Assembly: GCA_964585685.1 (NCBI GenBank) | Contig: CAZPEP010000026.1 | Span: 62,001 to 126,000, forward strand | DNA from: JALHVH01 sp964585685 | Lineage (GTDB): Bacteria > Acidobacteriota > Aminicenantia > Aminicenantales > Saccharicenantaceae | DNA length: 64,000 nucleotides | Direction: 5' to 3' | In this document: in pieces, positions 8,736 through 16,890 of the stretch | Layout of the letters: each line of letters starts with the position of its first letter | How positions within the stretch are numbered: position 1 is the stretch's first letter | The notes under the pieces: model-generated | What the model saw: only the letters and a program-made list of their open reading frames with translations | Databases searched by the model: none | Told to the model about the DNA's origin: nothing | Position numbers and translations under genes: made by a program

Positions 8736-8764
8736 TTGAGTCCCGACGACGACTCTGGTATATT
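8736..8764 (+). promoter_or_regulatory. Sigma-70 promoter of the alkaline phosphatase gene
   Basis: TTGAGT and TATATT separated by 17 bases, 38 bases ahead of the TTG start. No second operator-like element (for example a Pho box with repeated CTGTCAT-like units) was recognised around it, so phosphate control is not shown. Confidence 0.6.
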
Positions 8765-8802
8765 GCGCCTTCAGCGAAATCTCTCCGGGAAAGGACGATT
8801 GA

Positions 8803-10431
8803 TTGAGACTTCGGCGGTATAGGGCACTTGCTTTGATCCTGCTCGCATCGAGGTGCGTCATGGCATCGTCTTACGCGGGCGCGGGCCATGGCGGCAGGAC
8901 CGGGGTGAAGAACGTCATTCTCCTCATCCCTGACGGCATGAGCCTCTCGGACATCGTCCTGACCCGGTGGTACCAGGAAGGGCGGCCCTTAGCCATGGAC
9001 GCCTTCGTCTGCGGGCTGGTCAGGACGTACAGCGCGGACTCCCTGATCACGGATTCTGCCGCGGCCGGCTCGGCTTACGCCACGGGCCGCAAGGTCGAGA
9101 TCGAGACCGTGTCTGTCGCCCCCGCGATCGCGACGATGCCGGGCGCTTTCGCGAGCCTCCCCGAAGACGTTTATAGGCCCCTAGCCACCATCCTGGAAGG
9201 CGCCCGGCTCAAAGGCCTGGCGACGGGACTCGTCACCTCGAGCGCCTTTGTCGACGCGACACCAGCGGCGTTTGCGAGTCACGTCCTGGACCGGTACGAC
9301 AAGGACGTCATCGCCGAGCAGATGGTCTATGCGGGGATCGATGTCCTCCTGGCCGGCGGGAGTGACAATCTCGTTCCAGGGACGGAGAAAGCCAATCGAA
9401 AGGACGGTGAGGATCTGACACGGTCGCTCGCCGGCCTGGGCTATGCCTTCGTTACGGACCGGGAAGGCCTGACGCGGGCCGCCGTGCGGCCCGAAGTGTG
9501 GGGCCTCTTTGCCCCCGGGGGGCTGGAATCGGAATTCGACCGTGTTCCGGAAAGCCCGCCCGATCTCGCCGAACTGACACGGGAGGCCATCAGGATCCTT
9601 TCCAGGGACAAGGACGGCTTTTTCCTGATGGTGGAGTCGGGGGAGATCGACAACTTCGGACACGATAACGACCCGATCGGCATCATCAGCGAGGTCCTCG
9701 CATTCGACAAGGCGTTCCGGGTCGCCGTCGCTTTCGCCGTCGCGGATGGCCGAACGGCCGTCGTCGCCTGCCCCGACCACGCCACGGGGGGGTTATCCAT
9801 CGAGAATTACGGGACCCTCAAAGACCTTCTGTCGGTCCTGAAAAAAGCGAGGTCGACGAGCTACTCCGTCCGGGACAAGGTCGCTCTCGACGGCGCGAAC
9901 CTCGAGGACGTCCTCGGGGGGGACTATGGTCTGACAGGGCTTACGGCTTCCGAACGGGAGTTCATCCGGGCCGGCTTCCAGGAGAACCTGCCGCTCTCCA
10001 TCGGCCGGGTCCTGGCGGCCCGGGCGGGGCTGTCGTTCAGCACGGACAACCATACCGGAGAGGATGTCGCGCTGTTTGCCTATCACCCGTCGGGTTTCAA
10101 GCCGACGGACATGGTTGGGAGCGCTATCGTCCAGAACGTCGACGTCAACCGATACATGCAAAAGGTCCTCGGGATCGATCTGGCCGTTTTGCGCGACACC
10201 CTTCACCTGCCCGCGGCCCTCTTCGAGGCCCGGGGCGGGACAGTCGCACTTGATCGCTCCGACGAAGACAATGCTGTTGTCCGCGTGACCCGGGGCAAGG
10301 ACGTTCTCGAGCTGCCCGTCAATAAGAATCAAGCCGTCCTCAACGGACATCTCATCAGGCTCAACGGGCTCGTCACCGTCATCGGCGGACGCATCTGGGT
10401 TCCGCGACAGGCGATCGAACTCTTTCGATAA
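8803..10431 (+). CDS. Secreted alkaline phosphatase (PhoA superfamily)
   Basis: A 542-residue exported phosphomonoesterase. The opening MRLRRYRALALILLASRC is a signal peptide, possibly processed near SSYA. Metal-binding D44 lies in IPDGM, the nucleophile S85 in TDSAAAGSAYATGRK, and further ligands in ESGEIDNFGHDNDP, CPDHATGG and DNHTGEDV. The last ~60 residues (VNKNQAVLNGHLIRLNG to the end) look like the small stalk-type domain known from copper amine oxidases, which often anchors or oligomerises secreted proteins; this is inference. The start is a TTG seven bases behind AAGGA. Confidence 0.9.
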   Translation: MRLRRYRALALILLASRCVMASSYAGAGHGGRTGVKNVILLIPDGMSLSDIVLTRWYQEGRPLAMDAFVCGLVRTYSADSLITDSAAAGSAYATGRKVEIETVSVAPAIATMPGAFASLPEDVYRPLATILEGARLKGLATGLVTSSAFVDATPAAFASHVLDRYDKDVIAEQMVYAGIDVLLAGGSDNLVPGTEKANRKDGEDLTRSLAGLGYAFVTDREGLTRAAVRPEVWGLFAPGGLESEFDRVPESPPDLAELTREAIRILSRDKDGFFLMVESGEIDNFGHDNDPIGIISEVLAFDKAFRVAVAFAVADGRTAVVACPDHATGGLSIENYGTLKDLLSVLKKARSTSYSVRDKVALDGANLEDVLGGDYGLTGLTASEREFIRAGFQENLPLSIGRVLAARAGLSFSTDNHTGEDVALFAYHPSGFKPTDMVGSAIVQNVDVNRYMQKVLGIDLAVLRDTLHLPAALFEARGGTVALDRSDEDNAVVRVTRGKDVLELPVNKNQAVLNGHLIRLNGLVTVIGGRIWVPRQAIELFR

Positions 10432-10453
10432 TCGTTCTCGATAGGAGGTTTTC

Positions 10454-12052
10454 ATGACCGCACACCGAAAGACGACCATCTTCATGGCCGTTCTCCTGGC
10501 CTTCTGGACGTTGGCCGGAGCCGAAGCCACCCGCGATACGGCGAAAGCGCCGGCTACCCTTCCCGGCCTCGACGCGGCAGTCTCCCGCGTCCTCGCGGCG
10601 TTCGAGGTTCCGGGGGCCGCCCTAGCCATCGTCAAGGACGGGAGGATGGTCTTGGCCAAAGGCTATGGGGTCCGCAGACTCGGCGAGCCCGGGGCCGTTG
10701 ACGCAAAGACGCTGTTCGGGATCGCTTCGAACACCAAGGTCTTCACAGCCGTCGCCCTCGGCATCCTCGTCGAAGAGGGAAGGCTGGCCTGGGATGCGCG
10801 GGTCATCGACTATCTCCCCGGGTTCCAGATGTGGGACCCTTACGTGACCCGGGAATTGACCGTCCGGGACCTCCTCGTTCATCGCAGCGGGCTCGGACTG
10901 GGAGCAGGGGATCTTCTGTGGTGGCCGGCTTCGACCTATAACCGCGAGGAGATCGCCCGCCGCTTGAGGTTCATCAAGCCCGTGGCGTCGTTCAGAGGCG
11001 CCTACGCCTATGACAACGTCCTTTATCTTGTGGCGGGGGAAGTCATCAAGGCCGTCAGCGGGAAGGTCTGGGAGGACTTCGTCGGCGAACGGATCCTCGC
11101 CCGGATCGGCATGACGTCTAGCAACGTACGCCATTCCGCGGCCCTCGATGGCGGGAACGTCGCGGCGACCCACGCGAGGGTCGAGGGCGTCGTCCGGCCG
11201 ATCAAACCTTTCGACAGCGATAACACGAACCCTGCCGGGGGCATTAACTCCTGCGCCGAGGACATGGCGAAATGGCTTCTGGTCCTGCTCGCCGACGGAA
11301 AATTGGCGAACGGGTCTCGGCTGTTCTCCGAGCGGACGGCCCTTGAGCTCGTCGCCCCAGTGACGCCGATGCCGAATCCCGGACCCCCGGCGGAACTCGC
11401 GGCCTTGAGATCGAACTTCAATTTTTACGCGCTCGGCCTCAATATCCAGGACTACCGGGGACGGAAAGTCGTCACCCACACGGGCGGCCTGCCGGGTTAC
11501 GTTTCCAAGGTCACCCGGGTCCCCGAACTCGGCTTAGGCATCGCGGTCCTGACGAATCAGGAATCCGGGGAAGCCTTCAGCGCGATCACTTACGACATCA
11601 TCGACCGCTATATGGGCGTGGCCAAAACGGACTGGGTCGACGCGTTCCTCAAGCTCCGGTCCCGGGAGGCGGCAGAGGTGGCCAAGGCTATGGAGCAAGG
11701 GAATTCGGCCCGCGACGCATCCTCGAAGCCTTCGCTGCCCTTGGAGAAATTTGCCGGGATCTACACGGACGCCTGGTACGGGGACATCGCGATCGCGGCC
11801 GAGGGCGGGAAGCTCGTGATGCGGTTCGGGCACACGCCCTTGCTCGTCGGCGATATGGAACACTGGCAGCACGACACGTTCGTCGTCCGCTGGCGCGACC
11901 GGGAGACGCGGGCGGACGCCTTCGTGACTTTTGCTCTCGACCCGGATGGGAACATCGAACAGGCGAAGATGCGGGCGGTCTCGCCGGAAACGGATTTCAG
12001 CTTTGATTTCCAGGACCTTTTGCTGAGGCCGGCCCACAAACCTGCGACGTAA
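10454..12052 (+). CDS. Secreted serine hydrolase, beta-lactamase/class C fold, with DUF3471-like C-terminus
   Basis: A 532-residue exported protein. After a signal peptide (about 1-24, ending GAEA) comes a class C penicillin-binding fold: S92-N-T-K95 is the SxxK nucleophile pair, AYAYDNVLY supplies the Tyr-x-Asn motif, and VVTHTGGLPG is the third (H/K)TG motif. Residues from about 415 (LPLEKFAGIYTDAWYG) form the beta domain known as DUF3471. Such proteins are usually esterases or D-aminopeptidases rather than true beta-lactamases. AGGAGG lies seven bases before the ATG, and it follows the phosphatase by 22 bases, probably in one operon. Confidence 0.88.
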   Translation: MTAHRKTTIFMAVLLAFWTLAGAEATRDTAKAPATLPGLDAAVSRVLAAFEVPGAALAIVKDGRMVLAKGYGVRRLGEPGAVDAKTLFGIASNTKVFTAVALGILVEEGRLAWDARVIDYLPGFQMWDPYVTRELTVRDLLVHRSGLGLGAGDLLWWPASTYNREEIARRLRFIKPVASFRGAYAYDNVLYLVAGEVIKAVSGKVWEDFVGERILARIGMTSSNVRHSAALDGGNVAATHARVEGVVRPIKPFDSDNTNPAGGINSCAEDMAKWLLVLLADGKLANGSRLFSERTALELVAPVTPMPNPGPPAELAALRSNFNFYALGLNIQDYRGRKVVTHTGGLPGYVSKVTRVPELGLGIAVLTNQESGEAFSAITYDIIDRYMGVAKTDWVDAFLKLRSREAAEVAKAMEQGNSARDASSKPSLPLEKFAGIYTDAWYGDIAIAAEGGKLVMRFGHTPLLVGDMEHWQHDTFVVRWRDRETRADAFVTFALDPDGNIEQAKMRAVSPETDFSFDFQDLLLRPAHKPAT

Positions 12053-12064
12053 CGGAAGGAAAGA

Positions 12065-12449
12065 GGCCGAAGCGGGACATAAGCCGAATTCTGTTCCCGC
12101 TCGCGCGGGGGCGGTTATTTGTCTGGCCCCCCGGTTGCCCGGGGGGACGAGCGACCTACCCACCCCACGGGACGGGCCGCCCCGAAACGGGGTCCTTTTG
12201 GTCTTGCTCCGGATGGGGTTTGCCGTGCCCCCGGTGTCACCACCGGGGCGGTGAGCTCTTACCTCGCCTTTTCACCCTTGCTCCCCGGGAGGGCTAAGCC
12301 CGTCCCGGAGGGCGGTGTGTTTTCTGTGGCACTTTCCCCCGGTCTCCCGGAGTCGCCGTTAGCGACCATCCTGCCCTTTGGAGTTCGGACTTTCCTCCCC
12401 GTCCTCCCCTTCCGGGGAAGACGGAGCAACCGCCTCGCCCGCTCCGGCC
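12065..12449 (-). ncRNA. rnpB: RNase P RNA, bacterial class A
   Basis: Catalytic RNA that trims the 5' leader of pre-tRNAs. Conserved blocks are GAGGAAAGTCCGAACTCC (near 12380-12397), the GGGTGAAAAGGCGAGGTAAG block with AGAGCTCACC (about 12250-12277), and ACAGAATTCGGCTTATG at 12078-12094. The ends are fixed by a 12-bp P1 stem: GGCCGGAGCGGG (12438-12449) pairs with CCCGCTTCGGCC (12065-12076) with one G-U. The 5' ~90 bases lie inside the 3' end of the sigma-54 regulator gene on the same strand. A TATAAA at 12456-12461 may be its -10 box, also within that gene. Confidence 0.96.
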
Positions 12450-13816
12450 GTGATCTTTATACCATATTGCTCGAGTTTCTTGTAGAGGTTGCTCCTGGGG
12501 GTGTCGATCTCCCGGGCCGTTTGGGAGATATTCCAGGAGTTGGCCTGGAGCTTGGCCAGGAGAAATTCCTTCTCGGCGAGCTCCCGGAAATCCCGCAGGG
12601 TCCGGACTTCGCCGGCGTCGGGGACCGCGACCGCCTTCGCCTCCCGGAATGAATCCGGCAGGTCCCTGGCGTCGATGACGTCCCCGTCCGTCAGGATAAT
12701 GAGCCGCTCCACGACGTTCCTGAGCTCGCGGACGTTGCCCTTCCACGGGTTCGCGGCGAGGACGGCCATGGCCTCGGCCGTGAATCGTTTCGGCTTGAAA
12801 TTGTTTTCCTCAAAGAACGTCCGGGCGAAGTGGTCGACGAGCCTCGGGATATCCTCCTTCCTCTCCCGCAGAGCGGGCGAATGGAGCGGGACGACGTTCA
12901 GGCGGAAGTAGAGGTCTTCCCGGAAGCGCCCCTCCTTCATTTCCGCCCGCAGTTCCTTGTTCGTGGCGGCGATGACCCGAACGTCGACCCTTCCGACCTT
13001 GGCGGAACCGACGCGCTGGACCTCGCCCTCCTCGAGGACCCTGAGGACCTTGGACTGGGTCCGGAGGCTCATGTCACCGATCTCGTCGAGGAAGATCGTC
13101 CCCCCGTCGGCCTGTTCGAACTTGCCCATCTTCCTCTCGGTGGCTCCGGTGAAAGCCCCTTTCTCGTGGCCGAAGAGCTCCGACTCGATGAGGTCCTCTG
13201 GGATCGCGGCGCAATTGACCTGGACGAACCGCTCCCCAGCCCTGAGGCCGCGAGCGTGGATGGCCCGGGCGATGAGCTCCTTGCCTGTGCCGCTCTCGCC
13301 GTAAATGAGGATAGAAGCGTTCGTCGGGGCCGTCTTGAGGATCTCCCGCCAGAGGGCCTTGATCGATTCGTGCTCACCGATGATCTCGTACCGCTTCTCC
13401 GACCTCTTCCGCAGGTCCTGGCATTCGGTCCGGAGCAGGCTCCGGTCCCGGGCGTTCCGGAGGCAGAGCAGGACGCGCTCGCGGTGGAGGGGTTTCTCGA
13501 GGAAGTCGAAGGCCCCGAGCTTCGTAGCCTCGACCGCCGCCTGAATCGTCCCCTGGCCCGAGATCATGACGACCTCGGGGGAGCCCGGCCTTGCCTTGAT
13601 ATCTGCCAGGACCTCCAGACCGCTCCGCCCCGGCATTTTGATGTCGAGGAGGACGAGGTCGAGGCCCGGCGTCTCGCGGACGATCTCCAGGCCGTCCTCC
13701 CCGTTCGCGGCCTCGAGGAACGCGTAGCCCTCGTATTCGAGGATCATCCGGAGGGACCTGCGGATGTTCTCTTCGTCATCGACGACCAGGACCCTGGCCT
13801 TGCGCTCGTTCTTCAT
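12359..13816 (-). CDS. Sigma-54-dependent response regulator (NtrC/AtoC type)
   Basis: A 485-residue enhancer-binding protein that remodels sigma-54 RNA polymerase after phosphorylation. The receiver domain (about 7-120) has the phosphate acceptor D58 in LVLLDIKMPG. The AAA+ domain (about 145-380) has Walker A GESGTGKE, the sigma-54 contact loop GAFTGA, and Walker B GGTIFLDEIGD. A Fis-type helix-turn-helix (NISQTAREIDTPRSNLYKKL) follows. The last ~29 residues, low in complexity (PSSPEGEDGEESPN), are encoded by bases that are also the 5' end of RNase P RNA. The ATG at 13816 has only a weak GGCGG site. No partner kinase is adjacent, so the signal is unknown. Confidence 0.93.
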   Translation of the reverse strand: MKNERKARVLVVDDEENIRRSLRMILEYEGYAFLEAANGEDGLEIVRETPGLDLVLLDIKMPGRSGLEVLADIKARPGSPEVVMISGQGTIQAAVEATKLGAFDFLEKPLHRERVLLCLRNARDRSLLRTECQDLRKRSEKRYEIIGEHESIKALWREILKTAPTNASILIYGESGTGKELIARAIHARGLRAGERFVQVNCAAIPEDLIESELFGHEKGAFTGATERKMGKFEQADGGTIFLDEIGDMSLRTQSKVLRVLEEGEVQRVGSAKVGRVDVRVIAATNKELRAEMKEGRFREDLYFRLNVVPLHSPALRERKEDIPRLVDHFARTFFEENNFKPKRFTAEAMAVLAANPWKGNVRELRNVVERLIILTDGDVIDARDLPDSFREAKAVAVPDAGEVRTLRDFRELAEKEFLLAKLQANSWNISQTAREIDTPRSNLYKKLEQYGIKITAGAGEAVAPSSPEGEDGEESPNSKGQDGR

Positions 13817-14008
13817 AAGATACCGCCTCGATCGGATTCTATCACACCGGGGCTGGAACGGATATCGGTTCTTGTCGCTCCGGTGTCGATGATGTAAGAT
13901 TCCGGGCGCCCGGCGTAAAGAGGCTTGACGCGGGGCCGGTCCGCCCCGGCAGCTGTCGGCTTCCAAATCCGCCGGATTTTGGTACGTTTGTTGCAAAAGA
14001 CGGAGCGC

Positions 14009-15376
14009 ATGACACTGCGTACGAACAGGACAATGGGTCGCGCGGCTGCCGTCCTCGCTTTCCTGTTGGCTTGCTTCCGGCCACCCGTATCTGCTCAACC
14101 CCGGAGCAAATCCCTGATCCTCGGGAACGGCCTTCGCGTCGTCCTGGTCGAAAAGCGCGGCCTTCCCCTCGTCAACATCTCCGCCGCCGTCGATGTCGGC
14201 GTCAAGGACGAGCTCCCTGGCGAGAGCGGCCTCGTCCACGTTCTCGAGCACTGTATCCTTTTCCGGGGGACCGAAAAAAGGAGCGGAGCCGAGGTGGAGC
14301 GCGACGTACGCCGGAACGGCGCCTATTTCAACGCCTATACCAGCCTGGACCTGTCGTCTTTCGATATCTCCCTTCCGGCCGACCGGGCTGATTTCGGCCT
14401 AGCCAACCAGAGGGAGATCCTTTTCGATTTCGACGTCTCCGCCGACGAGCTCGCGAAGGAGAAGGAGGTCATCTTGGAAGAGATTCGCATGATCGAGGAC
14501 GACCCCTGGAAGCGCGCTTCCTCGCTCATCGCGAAGTCCCTGTTCCCGGGGCATCCGTACGGACGGCCTGTCTTCGGGAACGAGGCGGACATCGCGGCCT
14601 TGACCCGGGAAAAGATAATGGAATTCCATGCCGCCCACTTCGTCCCCGGCAACTGCGGCCTGGCCATCGTGGGCGACCTCCCGCTCTCGGTTATGGAGGA
14701 TAAGGTCCGGACGGTCTTCGGCCCCGTCCCGGCCGCCGCGGCACCTCGCAGCGCGAGGCCCGAAAAGGCCCGGCTCCTGGAAAAAGACGTGGAGATTCGC
14801 GAGGAGATGGACGTCAAGGAAGCCTACCTTGCCATCGGCTTCGTCGGGCCTGATTACAACCACGACCGCCAATTCGCGGTCAACCTCCTCGTCGAGATCC
14901 TGGGACGCGGCGTCAATCCAATGCTGAATTCGGCACTGAGGGCGCGGCGGGACCTCATCCAGACGGTGTCCATGAGCTTCGTCCCCCTCAGATACGGGGG
15001 TATCGTCATGGCGGTCTTCACCCTGGACCCTAAAGACGTCCGGACGGCGAGGTCCGAGGCCCTCGGGTTCCTGAGGCGGGCGCGGGAACTGAATTTCGCG
15101 GCGAGCGATCATTTCGGCGAGGAGAGGACCTTCGCCTATGACTTCCTCGAGGCCGCCCGGAACCAGATCCGGTTCAATTTCAGGAAGGGAGCCGAAAGTG
15201 GTCTCCAGATGGCGGGCGCTATCGCCCGCCACATCATCCTGGGAGAAGGCGACAGACGGGACTTCCTGGAAGCCATAGATCGGGTCTCTTCCTCCGATCT
15301 CAGAGCGGCGGCGGCCGAATACTTCACCAAGGGCGACAGCGTCGTTGTCGCCATCGTGCCGAAGAACAATGATTAA
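14009..15376 (+). CDS. M16-family zinc peptidase, catalytic subunit, exported
   Basis: A 455-residue secreted or periplasmic zinc peptidase. A signal peptide spans about residues 1-29 (AAAVLAFLLACFRPPVSAQ). The inverted zinc motif H77-V-L-E-H81 is intact and the third ligand region is ELAKEKEVILEEI. The second M16 repeat domain follows from about 190. The ATG at 14009 has a close GGAG; an ATG at 14033 is possible. It overlaps by eight bases the next gene, an M16 homologue without the zinc motif, so the pair probably forms one clamshell heterodimer. Confidence 0.9.
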   Translation: MTLRTNRTMGRAAAVLAFLLACFRPPVSAQPRSKSLILGNGLRVVLVEKRGLPLVNISAAVDVGVKDELPGESGLVHVLEHCILFRGTEKRSGAEVERDVRRNGAYFNAYTSLDLSSFDISLPADRADFGLANQREILFDFDVSADELAKEKEVILEEIRMIEDDPWKRASSLIAKSLFPGHPYGRPVFGNEADIAALTREKIMEFHAAHFVPGNCGLAIVGDLPLSVMEDKVRTVFGPVPAAAAPRSARPEKARLLEKDVEIREEMDVKEAYLAIGFVGPDYNHDRQFAVNLLVEILGRGVNPMLNSALRARRDLIQTVSMSFVPLRYGGIVMAVFTLDPKDVRTARSEALGFLRRARELNFAASDHFGEERTFAYDFLEAARNQIRFNFRKGAESGLQMAGAIARHIILGEGDRRDFLEAIDRVSSSDLRAAAAEYFTKGDSVVVAIVPKNND

Positions 15377-16700
15377 AGCGTGGACCGGGGGCCACCGGCG
15401 CGGGGTCTCCTTATTCCTAATGCCCCTCGCCCTCACGGGAAGCCTCTTCTCCGCCGGGCCCCCGGGGCCGCCCGGGGGTACTTCCGTCAGGAACGCCACT
15501 GAGTCCGGGCTGACCTGGATCTTCCGGAAGGACGACTCTTCGGCGCTCACCTGCCTCTTCCTCCTCGTCCGGGGCGGGACGGGCGCAGACCCCGCGGGCA
15601 AAGCCGGCCTGGCCTACCTTGCTACCCGGATCGCCATCGACATACCGGACGAAGGCAAGATCAGGGACATCATGGTCCAGTCGACGCGGCTCGCCGTCTT
15701 CGGGCTCGAAGACGCCACGATGGTCACTGTCCAGTGCTTGTCCGAGAACCTTGAGGATGCGCTGAGGACCGTGACCCGCATCCTCCGTGATCCGTTGATC
15801 TCCGGATTCCGGATAGATGTGATCAAAGAGAACATGCGCCATCAGGCCAAAACGGAGCTGGACGATTCGGTCCGTGCCGGCCGGGCGGAGGCCAAGAGAG
15901 CCGTCTACGGTCCCGAGGGATGCGGCGGCCCGGTCTGGGGGACGGAGGAGAGCCTGAAGGCCATCCGGAAGAGGGATGTCGCCGATTTCTATAAAACCCG
16001 CTTCTCTTCGACGAACATGCTCCTGTCGGTTTCCTCGGACCTCGAGGAAGCCGTCGTTGCTCGGCTTGTCGGAAAATATTTTACGGGTTTCCCGGCCGCC
16101 CCCCGGCCGGAGGACCGGCCGGCCGTCCCGGCCGTTCCATCGGATCGTCGGATCGCCAGGGCCAAGGACGCGAAGCAGACCTACCTTGGCCTTCATTTCC
16201 CGTTGCCTCCCCTGAGTGCGAAAACCTATGCGATGGCCAGTCTCGCGGAGGACCTGCTCGGCGGAGGGGTCGGGTCCATGCTTTGGCCGCTCCGGTCCCG
16301 CGATCACTTCGCCTATACGGTGGATTCCTCCCTGTCTTATCTTGCCGGAGGGGGGATCCTTTCGGCCTTCCTGGAGACGTCCCCCGCGAAGTTCGACCAA
16401 GCCAGGGAATCCCTCGAAGCCGCGGTCCGGGAGCTCGGGGCAGGGAGCCTGGCCGAAGATGACCTCGAGATCGCCCGCCGCAGCGCCGGGACCTCTTTCC
16501 TCAGGGCGAACGAAACGAAGGAATCCCGGACGCGGTCCATCCTTCTCTTCGAGGCTCGCGGACTGGGTTACGACTGCGCGGAGAGGTTCCCCGCCGAGCT
16601 CGCGGCCGTTAGCCTTGACGAGATGACCGCCTTCCTCAAAGCCGTCCTGTCGATGGAGCGGGCCGTCGAGGTCGTTATCGGGCCGAACCCCGGCAGCTAG
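15369..16700 (+). CDS. M16-family peptidase-like protein, non-catalytic partner, exported
   Basis: A 443-residue M16 homologue with an N-terminal signal segment (SLFLMPLALTGSLFSA). At the position of the zinc motif it reads KAGLAYLATRIA, with no HxxEH, so it cannot bind the catalytic zinc. Conserved structural parts such as the glycine loop GGGVGSMLWPLRSRDH near the C-terminal half remain. Two-gene M16 systems commonly pair one active and one inactive subunit, and the eight-base overlap with the preceding active gene supports that. Substrate unknown. Confidence 0.88.
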   Translation: MIKAWTGGHRRGVSLFLMPLALTGSLFSAGPPGPPGGTSVRNATESGLTWIFRKDDSSALTCLFLLVRGGTGADPAGKAGLAYLATRIAIDIPDEGKIRDIMVQSTRLAVFGLEDATMVTVQCLSENLEDALRTVTRILRDPLISGFRIDVIKENMRHQAKTELDDSVRAGRAEAKRAVYGPEGCGGPVWGTEESLKAIRKRDVADFYKTRFSSTNMLLSVSSDLEEAVVARLVGKYFTGFPAAPRPEDRPAVPAVPSDRRIARAKDAKQTYLGLHFPLPPLSAKTYAMASLAEDLLGGGVGSMLWPLRSRDHFAYTVDSSLSYLAGGGILSAFLETSPAKFDQARESLEAAVRELGAGSLAEDDLEIARRSAGTSFLRANETKESRTRSILLFEARGLGYDCAERFPAELAAVSLDEMTAFLKAVLSMERAVEVVIGPNPGS

Positions 16701-16715
16701 CCGGCGGCTCGGGGC

Positions 16716-16857
16716 TCAGGCGCTGATGCCGACATGGCCGTTGGATGACCAAGGGGACAGAATCGAGCCTACCGTTGGCAGGCGTCCGTGATGGTATTCG
16801 TGGCCCCCTCCGGGGTAGCCGATAAAGGGCATCGATGAGAATCTCCGCTTCGGTCAT
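16716..16857 (-). pseudogene. ilvB: Acetolactate synthase large subunit (ilvB) scar
   Basis: A 142-base relic 34 bases after ilvD on the same strand. A good site (GGAGGA) precedes an ATG reading TEAEILIDAL, the usual start of acetolactate synthase. Then, in other frames, come IGYPGGA (the N-terminal family motif), ATNTITDACQR with a stop just after, LDSVPLVI, and finally NGHVGISA plus TGA. In the intact ~560-residue enzyme these pieces appear in this order within the first ~130 residues but are separated by longer stretches. Several deletions and frame changes must have occurred. No product is expected. Confidence 0.72.
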
Positions 16858-16890
16858 GACATGTCCTCCAATATTCCGAAACCGAAGGGC

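Noticed and set aside
8720..8740. Inverted repeat CAACCC/GGGTTG after nuoN as a terminator
   Set aside because: Short stem with no T-run; it also lies right by the phosphatase promoter -35 box.
12065..12449. Reading the rnpB region as coding (a plus-strand frame of 177 codons covers part of it)
   Set aside because: The conserved RNase P blocks and the 12-bp P1 stem explain the region fully on the minus strand.
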